Assembly: GCA_002373855.1 (NCBI GenBank)
Contig: DFKO01000154.1
Span: 1 to 12,332 of the forward strand
DNA: 12,332 nt
Origin: Lachnospiraceae bacterium UBA3643
GTDB taxonomy: Bacteria > Bacillota > Clostridia > Lachnospirales > Lachnospiraceae
Reading direction: 5' to 3'
Shown: positions 1 to 7,174 of the stretch, in pieces
Position numbering within the stretch: the stretch's first letter is position 1
Layout: every line of letters starts with the position of its first letter
Program-made: the position numbers and the translations under genes
Notes under the pieces: generated by a model
What the model saw: only the letters and a program-made list of their open reading frames with translations
Database searches by the model: none
What the model was told of the DNA's origin: nothing

Positions 1-257
1 ATGCAGTGCTTATACATATGCTGGCTCAGGTATGTGATATGAACGTTGGAGAATTCATCCATGTAATCGCAGATGCCCACATTTACGACAGGCATGTGGA
101 TCTGGTAAAGGAACTCATCACGAGAGAGCAACATCCCGCACCGACGTTCTGGCTCAACCCTGAGATAAAGGATTTCTATAAATTTACAAAAGACGATGTT
201 AAGGTTGAGAATTATGTACACGGTCCTCAGATAGAGAATATACCTGTGGCGATTTAA
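1..257 (+). CDS. thyA: Thymidylate synthase, C-terminal part (5' end outside window)
   Basis: Thymidylate synthase methylates dUMP to dTMP using methylene-tetrahydrofolate, which it leaves as dihydrofolate. Only the last 84 codons are visible, read in the frame that begins at base 3; the upstream part lies outside the window. The visible part lines up with the family's C-terminus. A helix containing HMLAQVCDMNVGEF is followed by the dUMP-binding HxY motif (DAHIYDRH, where E. coli has DTHLYSNH), and the protein ends in the family-typical PVAI. The GTG at position 6 is an internal valine codon, not a start. folA follows after 13 nt. This is the classic pairing, since DHFR recycles the dihydrofolate that ThyA produces. 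The family assignment is firm; the missing part, with the catalytic cysteine, cannot be checked here. Confidence 0.93.
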   Translation, partial: AVLIHMLAQVCDMNVGEFIHVIADAHIYDRHVDLVKELITREQHPAPTFWLNPEIKDFYKFTKDDVKVENYVHGPQIENIPVAI

Positions 258-270
258 TTGGAGATAACAT

Positions 271-759
271 ATGAAGATAATAGTAGCAGCAGATAAAAAG
301 TGGGGAATAGGATACCGGAATAAACTCCTGGTGAGCATCCCTAAAGACATGAAGCATTTTAAGGAATGTACGACGGGCAATGTCATAGTACTGGGACGAA
401 AGACCATGGAGACATTCCCCGGAGGCAGGCCCCTGCCAAACAGGACAAATATAGTCCTATCAGGCAACAAAAATCTGAAAATCGAGGGTGCCACAGTGGT
501 AAATGACATCCCGGCCCTCCTTGAAGAACTAAAGAAATACGATTCTGACAGCGTATATATTGTAGGCGGCGAGAGCATATACAGACAGATGCTTCCGTAC
601 TGCGATACGGCTATCGTCACAAGGATAGATCACGCTTACTCGGCAGACGCATTCTTCCCCGATCTTGACAGTGATCCTGAGTGGGAGATTGCAGATGAGA
701 GTGATGAAGAGTATTACTTTGATGTGATCTATACATTTACAACATATAAGAGAAAATAA
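271..759 (+). CDS. folA: Dihydrofolate reductase
   Basis: DHFR reduces dihydrofolate to tetrahydrofolate with NADPH, closing the cycle opened by the neighbouring thyA. The 162-residue length is normal (E. coli has 159). Visible landmarks are the N-terminal strand MKIIVAADKKWGIG, the catalytic acid D26 in IPKDMKHFK, the NADPH-binding stretch GRKTMETF (residues 42-49), R58 for the folate glutamate tail, and the paired glycines VGGES at 98-102. The start is set by a GGAG at 260-263, 7 nt before the ATG. One oddity is that the active-site tryptophan of E. coli DHFR (W22) aligns with valine 21 (LLVSIPKD). I believe related clostridial enzymes share this change. The gene is cotranscribed with thyA. 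Its stop codon lies 7 nt from the stop of the convergent GGDEF gene, with no clear terminator between them. Confidence 0.96.
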   Translation: MKIIVAADKKWGIGYRNKLLVSIPKDMKHFKECTTGNVIVLGRKTMETFPGGRPLPNRTNIVLSGNKNLKIEGATVVNDIPALLEELKKYDSDSVYIVGGESIYRQMLPYCDTAIVTRIDHAYSADAFFPDLDSDPEWEIADESDEEYYFDVIYTFTTYKRK

Positions 760-766
760 CAAAAAA

Positions 767-1846
767 TTACATTACGACTCTGTTTCGGCCGCCCTGCTTA
801 CCTGCGTAGAGCTTGTCATCTGCATGCTTTAGCGTAACCTCGATACCGAAGAGATCGTTAAATTCTTCCATACCGTATGTCATGGTTACATTGAAATCAA
901 AATCCTTAAATCTCATGGGCGTCATTTCTATCTGGTGACGCATTTTGTCAAGGGCTGCAAAAGCCTTTTCGATACCCATATTTTCAAATACAAACAGGAA
1001 TTCCTCGCCGCCCCATCTGGCCACATGACCTTTGCCCTTCATGTACTCCGAAAAGATACCGGCTACAGTCGAGAGTACATAGTCACCGGTGTCATGTCCG
1101 TATGTATCATTAACCTTTTTAAAGAAGTCGATATCGCCGATAGCCATGGTAAACGGAAGTCCTGTACGGTTGTGCTCGTATACGAGACCGGCCAGGTGCT
1201 CGTTCATATGACGACGGTTGGAGAGCTTGGTGAGTGGATCGTAGTTAGCCATGATCTCCAGCTCTTTATTGAATGCACGGAGCTTTTGCTCTGCCTGATT
1301 AAACTTGGTACAGTAGCAGTACGCTATGGCACTGAGCAGACCTACCGTTGCGATGATATTAATAGATCTTGTAAATATCACAGAGAAGGAAGAGTCGAGA
1401 CCCGATACACCAAATGAGGTACTGAGCCATGATATGATTAGGGATGCTATACATATGAGTATCGTATAGATAATCTTTGGCGTCATGTTTTCCGACTGAT
1501 TGTAAAAGACGATCAGTATGGTAAAGAATGTCATAAACTGGAAATCAAGGTCGTATCCCACGGCAAATGACAGCATGGCCGGAAAGACAATCAGGACGAT
1601 ATTTATGAGTATCATTGACAGCTTGGTGTAATCCTCGTAGGTACATGCAAATGCACCGCAGCATATGGCGATGGCCAGTACCAGTATGAGACCGACATAG
1701 TAATGACGGTTGCATGCAACCGTAACAGCCGTGATCAGGTAATATATGGCAAGTATGAGACACATGAATCTCAGCAGTACAGCGAAATCTTTGGTCTCGG
1801 TCTTTGATTTTACATCTTGAAATAAGAAATTGAATAACGCTTTCAT
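767..1846 (-). CDS. Membrane-anchored GGDEF diguanylate cyclase
   Basis: This 359-residue protein probably makes the second messenger cyclic di-GMP from two GTP. The N-terminal half holds about six hydrophobic segments (roughly residues 23-45, 51-68, 76-97, 103-117, 124-140 and 155-178), a membrane sensor region I cannot assign to a named family. A short polar linker or coiled coil (about 180-200) follows. The GGDEF domain then runs from YDPLTKLSNRR (202) to the end. It has the metal-binding DIDFFKKVND (238-247), the active-site motif GGEEF (279-283) and the C-terminal LYAGKQGGRNRV signature, so it should be catalytically competent. The inhibitory I-site RxxD expected at 270-273 reads KGKG and is missing. 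The start has an AGAGG ribosome site just upstream. No EAL or HD-GYP partner is nearby. Confidence 0.93.
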   Translation of the reverse strand: MKALFNFLFQDVKSKTETKDFAVLLRFMCLILAIYYLITAVTVACNRHYYVGLILVLAIAICCGAFACTYEDYTKLSMILINIVLIVFPAMLSFAVGYDLDFQFMTFFTILIVFYNQSENMTPKIIYTILICIASLIISWLSTSFGVSGLDSSFSVIFTRSINIIATVGLLSAIAYCYCTKFNQAEQKLRAFNKELEIMANYDPLTKLSNRRHMNEHLAGLVYEHNRTGLPFTMAIGDIDFFKKVNDTYGHDTGDYVLSTVAGIFSEYMKGKGHVARWGGEEFLFVFENMGIEKAFAALDKMRHQIEMTPMRFKDFDFNVTMTYGMEEFNDLFGIEVTLKHADDKLYAGKQGGRNRVVM

Positions 1847-1903
1847 TATTTTCCTCTAAGCATTAATGGTAAATGACCGCCGGTAAGACGGCATACACTA
1901 TTA

Positions 1904-1932
1904 ATTATATTATCAGGTATGTTTCAAATCAA
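1904..1932 (-). promoter_or_regulatory. Predicted sigma-A promoter of the GGDEF gene
   Basis: Read on the minus strand, a -35 box TTGATT (1927-1932) and a perfect -10 box TATAAT (1904-1909) are separated by 17 bp. Transcription would start near 1897, about 50 nt before the GGDEF start codon. The leader contains a short GC-rich inverted repeat (GCCG/CGGC around 1879-1892), too small to be a known c-di-GMP riboswitch. Confidence 0.65.
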
Positions 1933-1950
1933 GAATTCATAATAAAAATA

Positions 1951-1979
1951 TGGATAAAATACGGAAATGGTGCTATACT
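1951..1979 (+). promoter_or_regulatory. Predicted extended -10 promoter of typA
   Basis: A TATACT -10 box (1974-1979) is preceded by the extended -10 TG at 1971-1972 and, 17 bp upstream, by a weaker -35 box TGGATA (1951-1956). Transcription would start near 1986. It points away from the GGDEF promoter, with 18 bp between the two -35 boxes. Confidence 0.6.
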
Positions 1980-2031
1980 ACAAAAGTTTGAGAAATGAAT
2001 GATATATTTATGTTTTCGGAGAGGTTTTATT

Positions 2032-3876
2032 ATGAAAGAGAAGAGAGAGGACATCAGGAATATTGCGATCATAGCCCATGTAGACCACGGCAAGACCACA
2101 CTGGTCGACGAGCTGTTAAAGCAGAGCGGAGTATTTAGAGAAAACCAGGATGTAAACGAGCGTGTAATGGACTCGAACGATATCGAGAGGGAGAGGGGTA
2201 TCACCATTCTCTCTAAAAACACAGCTGTTATGTATAAAGGTACAAAGATCAACATCATCGATACACCGGGACATGCGGACTTTGGCGGCGAGGTAGAGCG
2301 AGTGCTCAAGATGGTAGACGGTGTAATCCTTGTGGTTGATGCATTTGAGGGAGCAATGCCTCAGACGAGATTCGTACTCTCAAAAGCCCTGGAGCTTGGT
2401 CTTGAGGTCATCGTATGTGTAAATAAGGTAGACAGACCTGAGGCAAGACCTGCAGAGGTAGTCGATGAAGTCCTTGAGCTTTTTATAGATCTCGATGCAG
2501 ATGAGCGTCAGCTTGACTGTCCTTTTGTATTCGCATCTGCCAAGAAGGGAACAGCATCCCTTGATATGGATAAAGAGGGTACTGATATGATGCCTCTCTT
2601 TGATACCATCATCGAGCACATACCTGCACCGGAGGGAGACCCCGAGGCCGGTACCCAGGTCCTCATCAGTACGATCGATTATAATGAGTATGTAGGACGT
2701 ATCGGTGTCGGCAAGGTTGATAACGGTATCGTAAAGGTCGGCAGGGATGTAGTGATCGTAAATGCTCACGAGCCGGATAAGTGCAAGAAGGTAAAGATCG
2801 GAAAACTCTATGAATATGACGGTCTTAATAAGGTAGAGGTTCAGGAGGCCGGCATCGGTTCTATAGTAGCAATATCCGGAATAGCGGATATCCATATCGG
2901 TGATACGCTCTGCGACCCTGAAAATCCGATACCCATTCCGTTCCAGAAGATAAGCGAGCCTACTATCGCGATGAACTTTATCGTAAATGATTCGCCGTTT
3001 GCAGGCCAGGAAGGCAAGTATGTAACGAGCCGTCATATAAAGGACAGACTCTTTAAAGAGTTAAATACAGATGTATCCCTGCGCGTGGAGGAGACAGATA
3101 CTACCGAGGCATTTAAGGTATCGGGAAGAGGTGAGCTCCATCTGTCGGTACTCATTGAAAATATGAGACGAGAGGGCTATGAATTTGCCGTATCAAAGGC
3201 AGAAGTACTCTATCATTATGATGAGGACGGCAAAAAACTTGAGCCTATGGAAAAGGCATATATCGACGTGCCGGAAGATTTCTCCGGAGCCGTTATTGAG
3301 AAACTCTCAATGAGAAAAGGTGAGCTGATGGGTATGACTCCCATTAACGGAGGATATGTGCGCCTTGAGTTCTCAATCCCATCAAGAGGTCTCATCGGAT
3401 ACAGAGGCGAATTCATGACTGATACAAAGGGTAACGGTATCATGAATACAATCTTTGACGGATATGCACCGTTTAAGGGAGAGATAGCATACAGAAAGCA
3501 GGGATCCCTCATATCATTTGAGTCAGGCGTATCTGTTACATACGGACTCTTTAATGCCCAGGAGAGAGGTACACTCTTTATCGGTGCAGGAGAAAAGGTA
3601 TACGCCGGTATGGTAATCGGAGAGAATCCAAAGCTGGAAGATATAGAGCTTAATGTCTGCAAGACAAAGCATCTGACAAATACGAGATCGTCAGGCTCTG
3701 ATGATGCCCTGACACTCATTACGCCAAAGAAGATGAGCCTCGAGCAGTGCCTTGAATTTATCGGCACAGACGAACTCCTGGAGGTAACACCGGAGAGCCT
3801 CAGGATCCGTAAGCGTATCCTTGACTCTACCCAGAGAAAGCGCGCTATGATCAGCGCCCAGAACAAATCTAATTAA
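2032..3876 (+). CDS. typA: Translational GTPase TypA/BipA
   Basis: TypA (BipA) is a ribosome-associated GTPase related to EF-G. It assists ribosome assembly and translation under stress or low temperature. The 614 residues match the usual length of about 600-615. All GTPase motifs are visible: G1 AHVDHGKT (15-22), the switch I region ERERGITI, G3 DTPGH (77-81), G4 NKVD (131-134) and G5 SAK (169-171). EF-G-like domains II, III and V and the BipA-specific C-terminal domain follow. I chose the ATG at 2032 because GGAGAGG (2018-2024) sits 7 nt upstream and [20 protein letters not shown] is the normal N-terminus. An in-frame ATG at 1999 would add 11 unconserved residues and put the ribosome site inside the gene. 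The gene has its own promoter and a strong terminator, so it is probably monocistronic. Confidence 0.97.
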   Translation: MKEKREDIRNIAIIAHVDHGKTTLVDELLKQSGVFRENQDVNERVMDSNDIERERGITILSKNTAVMYKGTKINIIDTPGHADFGGEVERVLKMVDGVILVVDAFEGAMPQTRFVLSKALELGLEVIVCVNKVDRPEARPAEVVDEVLELFIDLDADERQLDCPFVFASAKKGTASLDMDKEGTDMMPLFDTIIEHIPAPEGDPEAGTQVLISTIDYNEYVGRIGVGKVDNGIVKVGRDVVIVNAHEPDKCKKVKIGKLYEYDGLNKVEVQEAGIGSIVAISGIADIHIGDTLCDPENPIPIPFQKISEPTIAMNFIVNDSPFAGQEGKYVTSRHIKDRLFKELNTDVSLRVEETDTTEAFKVSGRGELHLSVLIENMRREGYEFAVSKAEVLYHYDEDGKKLEPMEKAYIDVPEDFSGAVIEKLSMRKGELMGMTPINGGYVRLEFSIPSRGLIGYRGEFMTDTKGNGIMNTIFDGYAPFKGEIAYRKQGSLISFESGVSVTYGLFNAQERGTLFIGAGEKVYAGMVIGENPKLEDIELNVCKTKHLTNTRSSGSDDALTLITPKKMSLEQCLEFIGTDELLEVTPESLRIRKRILDSTQRKRAMISAQNKSN

Positions 3877-3897
3877 TTTAATCATGTTATGAGAGAC

Positions 3898-3955
3898 AAA
3901 AAATATCCCTCCCGACGCTAAGCTATCCGCAATGCGTCAGGAGGGATATTTTTTT
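3898..3955. terminator. Bidirectional intrinsic terminator between typA and ilvE
   Basis: The arms 3901-3918 and 3934-3951 pair almost perfectly (CCCTCC with GGAGGG, GACGC with GCGTC, one C/A mismatch) around a 15-nt loop. The stem continues into A/T pairs. The + strand has a run of seven or more T after the stem, and six A precede it, giving a T-run on the minus strand. It can therefore stop typA from the left and ilvE from the right, which fits two convergent genes sharing one hairpin. Confidence 0.93.
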
Positions 3956-3973
3956 GTCATTTATACATAATAA

Positions 3974-4996
3974 TTAGATTTCAACAACCCATCCGAATTT
4001 ATCTTCGATACGACCCATCTGGATACCTGTGAGTGTATCGTAGAGTTTCTTTGTGATCGGGCCCATTTCCTCCATACCTGCAGGGAAGCAAATCTCCTTG
4101 CCATGATCATTGATCTTGCCGACAGGTGAGATAACTGCAGCTGTACCGCAGAGACCGCACTCAGCGAAATCCTTAACCTCATCAAAGAATACTTCACGCT
4201 CCTCAACCTCGAGTCCGAGATATTCCTTGGCAACAATCATGAGTGAACGTCTTGTGATTGAAGGAAGGATAGAAGATGACTTGGGTGTGACAACCTTACC
4301 GTCTTTTGTGACGAAAAGGAAATTGGCACCACCTGTTTCCTCAACCTTTGTACGTGTTGCAGGATCAAGGTACATATTCTCATCAAAGCCCTCTGCATGA
4401 GCTGTTACGATTGCATGAAGGCTCATTGCGTAGTTGAGGCCGGCCTTGATATGACCTGTTCCGTGAGGTGCCGCACGGTCAAAATCTGAAACCTTGATAG
4501 TGATGGGCTTTGCACCACCCTTAAAGTAAGGACCTACAGGTGTACAGAAGATTCTGAACTGGTACTCGTTTGCAGGCTTAACACCGATAACAGGATTTGT
4601 ACCAAACATATAAGGACGGAGGTAAAGTGTAGCTCCTGATCCGTAGGGAGGTACATATGCCTCGTTTGCTTTAACTACTTTCTTAACTGCATCGATAAAT
4701 CTGTCCTTGGGGAACTGAGGCATCTCAAGGCGGGCAGCTGTGTCAAACATTCTGTCTGCATTAAGGTCAGGACGGAAGCATACTGTTCTGCCATCCTGTG
4801 TGGTATATGCTTTAAGTCCCTCAAAGCATGTCTGTGCATACTGAAGCACGCCGGCACATTCATTTAATACGATGTTTGCATCATCTGTAATGACGCCATC
4901 GTCCCATTTGCCATCTTTATAATTTGATACATAACGCTTCTCAGTCTGGATATATCCAAACGGAAGGCTTCCCCAGTCAATGTCTTTCTTTTCCAT
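3974..4996 (-). CDS. ilvE: Branched-chain amino acid aminotransferase
   Basis: This PLP-dependent enzyme exchanges the amino group between glutamate and the keto acids of leucine, isoleucine and valine. The 340 residues match the longer BCAT group, which resembles the eukaryotic enzymes. Visible markers are the N-terminal FGYIQTEKRYVSNYKDGKW, R127 in YLRPYMFG, the PLP-binding lysine K184 in GHIKAGLNYA, the conserved EETGGANFLFV (219-229) and GTAAVISPVGKI near the C-terminus. I start at the ATG at 4996 because AAGGAG lies a few bases upstream. A longer frame to 5047 adds 17 residues with no family similarity and would bury that ribosome site. A CxxC (ECGLCGTA, cysteines 280 and 283) sits next to the position where mammalian BCATs carry their redox CxxC, though not at the same residues. 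The gene is transcribed divergently from dapA. Confidence 0.95.
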   Translation of the reverse strand: MEKKDIDWGSLPFGYIQTEKRYVSNYKDGKWDDGVITDDANIVLNECAGVLQYAQTCFEGLKAYTTQDGRTVCFRPDLNADRMFDTAARLEMPQFPKDRFIDAVKKVVKANEAYVPPYGSGATLYLRPYMFGTNPVIGVKPANEYQFRIFCTPVGPYFKGGAKPITIKVSDFDRAAPHGTGHIKAGLNYAMSLHAIVTAHAEGFDENMYLDPATRTKVEETGGANFLFVTKDGKVVTPKSSSILPSITRRSLMIVAKEYLGLEVEEREVFFDEVKDFAECGLCGTAAVISPVGKINDHGKEICFPAGMEEMGPITKKLYDTLTGIQMGRIEDKFGWVVEI

Positions 4997-5059
4997 TGTC
5001 TTCTCCTTTGTATGATTATAATTATGTGGCATGGTTGTACGTGCCATATATTAGAGTAA

Positions 5060-5088
5060 ATTTTATTCCTTAACAAAAGTGATGTCAA
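5060..5088 (-). promoter_or_regulatory. Predicted sigma-A promoter of ilvE
   Basis: On the minus strand, a consensus -35 TTGACA (5083-5088) and a -10 TAAAAT (5060-5065) are separated by exactly 17 bp. The start would be near 5053, leaving a leader of about 57 nt. That is too short for a T-box. It contains a small TGGCA/TGCCA inverted repeat (about 5029-5046) and no leader peptide that I can recognise. Confidence 0.72.
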
Positions 5089-5099
5089 GAATAGCGATA

Positions 5100-5128
5100 T
5101 TGACATAAACATATCGGAATGCTATGAT
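5100..5128 (+). promoter_or_regulatory. Predicted sigma-A promoter of the lysine riboswitch-dapA transcript
   Basis: A consensus TTGACA (5100-5105) and a TATGAT -10 box (5123-5128) are spaced by 17 bp. The predicted start near 5135 precedes the riboswitch aptamer by about 20 nt. The -35 box is 11 bp from the -35 box of the divergent ilvE promoter. Confidence 0.72.
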
Positions 5129-5153
5129 TTACTCGTATTCGGAAACGGATACG

Positions 5154-5327
5154 GATAGAGGTTGCGATTTTTAAGAGTAAGTCATCTGACGGCAGGCACC
5201 GGATGATGATGACGGAAAGGAAAAGTCGCCGAAAGGTCACATGGTGCATGACGTGTGATTCTTGGGGATACGGTTAAGAGCCGTATCACTGTCATCTTAA
5301 TATTTCATTATAAGATGGGGCGCTATC
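5154..5327 (+). promoter_or_regulatory. Lysine riboswitch (L-box) aptamer upstream of dapA
   Basis: The 174-nt element carries the conserved lysine aptamer core: AGAGGTTGCG (5157-5166), AAGAGTAA (5173-5180), GGAAAGG (5214-5220), GTCGCCGAAAGG (5225-5236) and GGGGCGCTATC at the 3' end. Helices can be drawn by eye. P1 pairs GATAG (5154-5158) with CTATC (5323-5327). P3 pairs GTCACAT (5236-5242) with GTGTGAT (5253-5259), allowing one G-U. P4 pairs GATACGG (5267-5273) with CCGTATC (5281-5287). P5 pairs ATCTTA with TAAGAT (5294-5316). The known class binds lysine and represses lysine synthesis or transport genes, which fits dapA directly downstream. The identification rests on recalled consensus and on context. 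Confidence 0.93.
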
Positions 5328-5361
5328 AGTCATTATGTACAGAAATGATTATTATAGCGCC
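5319..5361 (+). promoter_or_regulatory. Riboswitch antiterminator hairpin
   Basis: GGCGCTAT (5319-5326) pairs perfectly with ATAGCGCC (5354-5361), and an inner helix pairs AGTCATT (5328-5334) with AATGATT (5344-5350). The left arm includes most of the 3' strand of riboswitch helix P1. The right arm overlaps the left arm of the terminator. Formation of this hairpin therefore excludes both P1 and the terminator, as expected for an antiterminator that forms when lysine is scarce. Confidence 0.82.
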
Positions 5362-5388
5362 GTTTGCAAAAGCAGACAGCGTTTTTTT
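5358..5388 (+). terminator. Riboswitch-controlled intrinsic terminator ahead of dapA
   Basis: The stem CGC-C-GTTTGC (5358-5367) pairs with GCAGAC-A-GCG (5372-5381), with one mismatch and one G-U pair, around an AAAA loop. Seven T (5382-5388) follow. With lysine bound, P1 would form, the antiterminator would be unable to form, and this hairpin should stop transcription before dapA. Confidence 0.85.
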
Positions 5389-5446
5389 ATACCTATTTCT
5401 CATAGTGCTAATTAACGACCTTTCTTCGAATCAAAGGAGGAAAAAC

Positions 5447-6334
5447 ATGGCTGTATTTACAGGCGCAGGTGTGGCAATCATCACACCGTTTAAGAAAGAC
5501 GGATCGGTAGATTATGACAGATTCGGACAGAACATTGAAGAGCAGATAGCAGGCGGTACCGACGCCATCATCGTATGCGGTACTACAGGTGAGGCTGCAA
5601 CACTCTCACACGAGGAGCACCTCGATGTGATCAAATACTGTATCGACAAGGTAGCAAAGAGAATACCCGTCATCGCAGGTACAGGTTCTAACTGCACAGA
5701 GACAGCAATCTATCTCTCAACAGAGGCTGAGAAGATGGGAGCAGATGCGCTCCTCGTAGTTACACCTTATTACAACAAGGCTACACAGAAAGGCCTTAAG
5801 GAGCACTTTAAGATGGTAGCGGATTCCGTAAAGATCCCCATCATCCTCTACAACATTCCCGGACGTACAGGCGGCGTAAATATCCTGCCTGAGACATTAG
5901 TGTCACTTTGCAGAGAGTGCAGCAATATTGTAGGCGTAAAGGATGCAACAGGCAACCTGTCACAGATAGCAACCATGATGAGCCTTGCAAACGGTGATGT
6001 GGACCTTTACTCAGGCAATGATGACCAGGTAGTACCAATCATGTCACTTGGCGGACTCGGTGTTATCTCAGTCCTCTCAAATGTAGCTCCAAAGCAGACT
6101 CATGATATGTGCCAGGCAATGCTTGACGGTGATGTAAAGACTGCAAGAGAGATCCAGCTTAAGGCCATCGACCTTATCTCATCTTTATTCTGCGAAGTAA
6201 ATCCTATCCCTGTAAAGAAGGCAATGGAACTCATGGGCAAGGATACGGGATTTTTAAGAAGACCCCTTACAGAGATGGAGCCGGAGCATGCTGAGAGATT
6301 AAAGAAATCAATGATCGGCTTTGGCATACTTTAA
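5447..6334 (+). CDS. dapA: 4-hydroxy-tetrahydrodipicolinate synthase
   Basis: DapA condenses pyruvate with aspartate semialdehyde in the first committed step to diaminopimelate and lysine. The 295 residues match the family (E. coli has 292). Visible active-site parts are GTTGEAATL (45-53, with T46 and T47), Y109 in VTPYYNK, Y135 and R140 in YNIPGRTGG, and the Schiff-base lysine K165 in GVKDATGN. The ATG at 5447 follows AAAGGAGG (5433-5440). An upstream in-frame ATG at 5255 lies inside the riboswitch and is not a credible start. Of the lysine-site residues of E. coli DapA, H55, H58 and N82 are kept, but the glutamate equivalent to E84 is threonine 86, so feedback inhibition may be weak. That would leave control mainly to the riboswitch (inference). 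Confidence 0.97.
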   Translation: MAVFTGAGVAIITPFKKDGSVDYDRFGQNIEEQIAGGTDAIIVCGTTGEAATLSHEEHLDVIKYCIDKVAKRIPVIAGTGSNCTETAIYLSTEAEKMGADALLVVTPYYNKATQKGLKEHFKMVADSVKIPIILYNIPGRTGGVNILPETLVSLCRECSNIVGVKDATGNLSQIATMMSLANGDVDLYSGNDDQVVPIMSLGGLGVISVLSNVAPKQTHDMCQAMLDGDVKTAREIQLKAIDLISSLFCEVNPIPVKKAMELMGKDTGFLRRPLTEMEPEHAERLKKSMIGFGIL

Positions 6335-6359
6335 TCTGTTAAATGATCAATAAAGATAC

Positions 6360-6393
6360 AAAAAGCGGGACTTAGATTTAGGTCCTGCTTTTT
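6360..6393 (+). terminator. Intrinsic terminator between dapA and dapB
   Basis: AAAAAGCGGGAC (6360-6371) pairs with GTCCTGCTTTTT (6382-6393), with one G-U pair, around a 10-nt loop. The T-run is short and partly inside the stem, so read-through into dapB is likely. I see no convincing promoter between the hairpin and dapB at 6418. Confidence 0.8.
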
Positions 6394-6417
6394 CATAAAG
6401 AAAAGAGGAGTAATGAC

Positions 6418-7173
6418 ATGATCAATGTAATAATGAACGGATGCAACGGAAAAATGGGCCAGACCATAACAGGCATCCTTAAAGAAGATAAAGAAGCAAA
6501 AATAGTGGCAGGTATCGATAAATTTGACGGTATAAAAAATGACTACCCCGTATTTCCGTCACTGGAAGCATGCGATGTAAAAGCAGATGTCATCATCGAT
6601 TTCTCTACAGCTACAGCTGTGGATGCGCTGCTTGATTACTGCGTAAAAACAGGCACTCCTGTAGTCCTTTGTACGACGGGACTATCGGAGGAGCAGCTCG
6701 CAAAAGTGAATGAAACATCAAAAAAGGTGGCTGTGCTCCGCTCAGCAAATATGTCTCTTGGAGTAAACCTCATCATGAAGCTCATCAAGGAAGCGGCAGA
6801 AAAACTTGTGCCTGCAGGATTTGATATGGAGATAGTTGAAAAGCATCATAACCTCAAACTCGACGCTCCCTCAGGAACTGCCATAGCCCTTGCAGATTCA
6901 ATCAATGAGGAGTTTAATAATGAATATGAGTATGTATATGACAGAAGCCAGCGCAGAGAGAAGAGACCCCGGAAGGAGATTGGCATCTCGGCTGTAAGAG
7001 GCGGCACGATTGTCGGAGACCATGATGTCATCTTTGCCGGCAAGGACGAGGTCATCACATTCTCCCATACAGCATACTCTAAAGCACTCTTTGGACAGGG
7101 TGCCGTATCTGCAGCAAAATTCCTCGCAGGAAAGAGCGCAGGTATGTATACCATGAAGGATGTAATCGGATAA
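6418..7173 (+). CDS. dapB: 4-hydroxy-tetrahydrodipicolinate reductase
   Basis: DapB reduces the DapA product to tetrahydrodipicolinate with NADH or NADPH, the next step to diaminopimelate for the cell wall and to lysine. The 251 residues are somewhat shorter than E. coli DapB (273). The N-terminal nucleotide-binding loop reads GCNGKMG (8-14), followed by DVIIDFSTATA (57-67), CTTGLS (85-90) and SANMSLGVN (109-117). The catalytic and substrate motif EKHHNLKLDAPSGTA (141-155) contains H143, H144 and K147, and RGGTIVGDH (194-202) completes the site. The start is supported by AGAGGAG (6404-6410), 7 nt before the ATG. It lies 83 nt behind dapA, across an intrinsic terminator, and 1 nt ahead of fbp. 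Confidence 0.96.
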   Translation: MINVIMNGCNGKMGQTITGILKEDKEAKIVAGIDKFDGIKNDYPVFPSLEACDVKADVIIDFSTATAVDALLDYCVKTGTPVVLCTTGLSEEQLAKVNETSKKVAVLRSANMSLGVNLIMKLIKEAAEKLVPAGFDMEIVEKHHNLKLDAPSGTAIALADSINEEFNNEYEYVYDRSQRREKRPRKEIGISAVRGGTIVGDHDVIFAGKDEVITFSHTAYSKALFGQGAVSAAKFLAGKSAGMYTMKDVIG

Positions 7174-7174
7174 T

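Noticed and set aside
935..1417. 160-codon plus-strand frame opposite the GGDEF gene
   Set aside because: It covers the conserved GGDEF motifs on the other strand; the minus-strand reading is clearly the real one.
1847..1897. c-di-GMP riboswitch ahead of the GGDEF gene
   Set aside because: The leader is about 50 nt with one tiny hairpin, too short for either known c-di-GMP aptamer class.
2380..3036. Long minus-strand open frame (218 codons) inside typA
   Set aside because: It is fully antisense to a highly conserved gene, has no family similarity and no ribosome site. It follows from the codon bias of typA.
3216..3866. Second long minus-strand open frame (216 codons) inside typA
   Set aside because: It mirrors typA codons and gives a serine/proline-rich product with no recognisable domain.
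4997..5053. T-box or attenuator leader for ilvE
   Set aside because: The predicted leader is only about 57 nt, with no T-box core and no leader-peptide frame.
5255..5446. 64-codon N-terminal extension of dapA
   Set aside because: It would be translated from inside the riboswitch aptamer and across the terminator. The family N-terminus and a strong ribosome site are at 5447.
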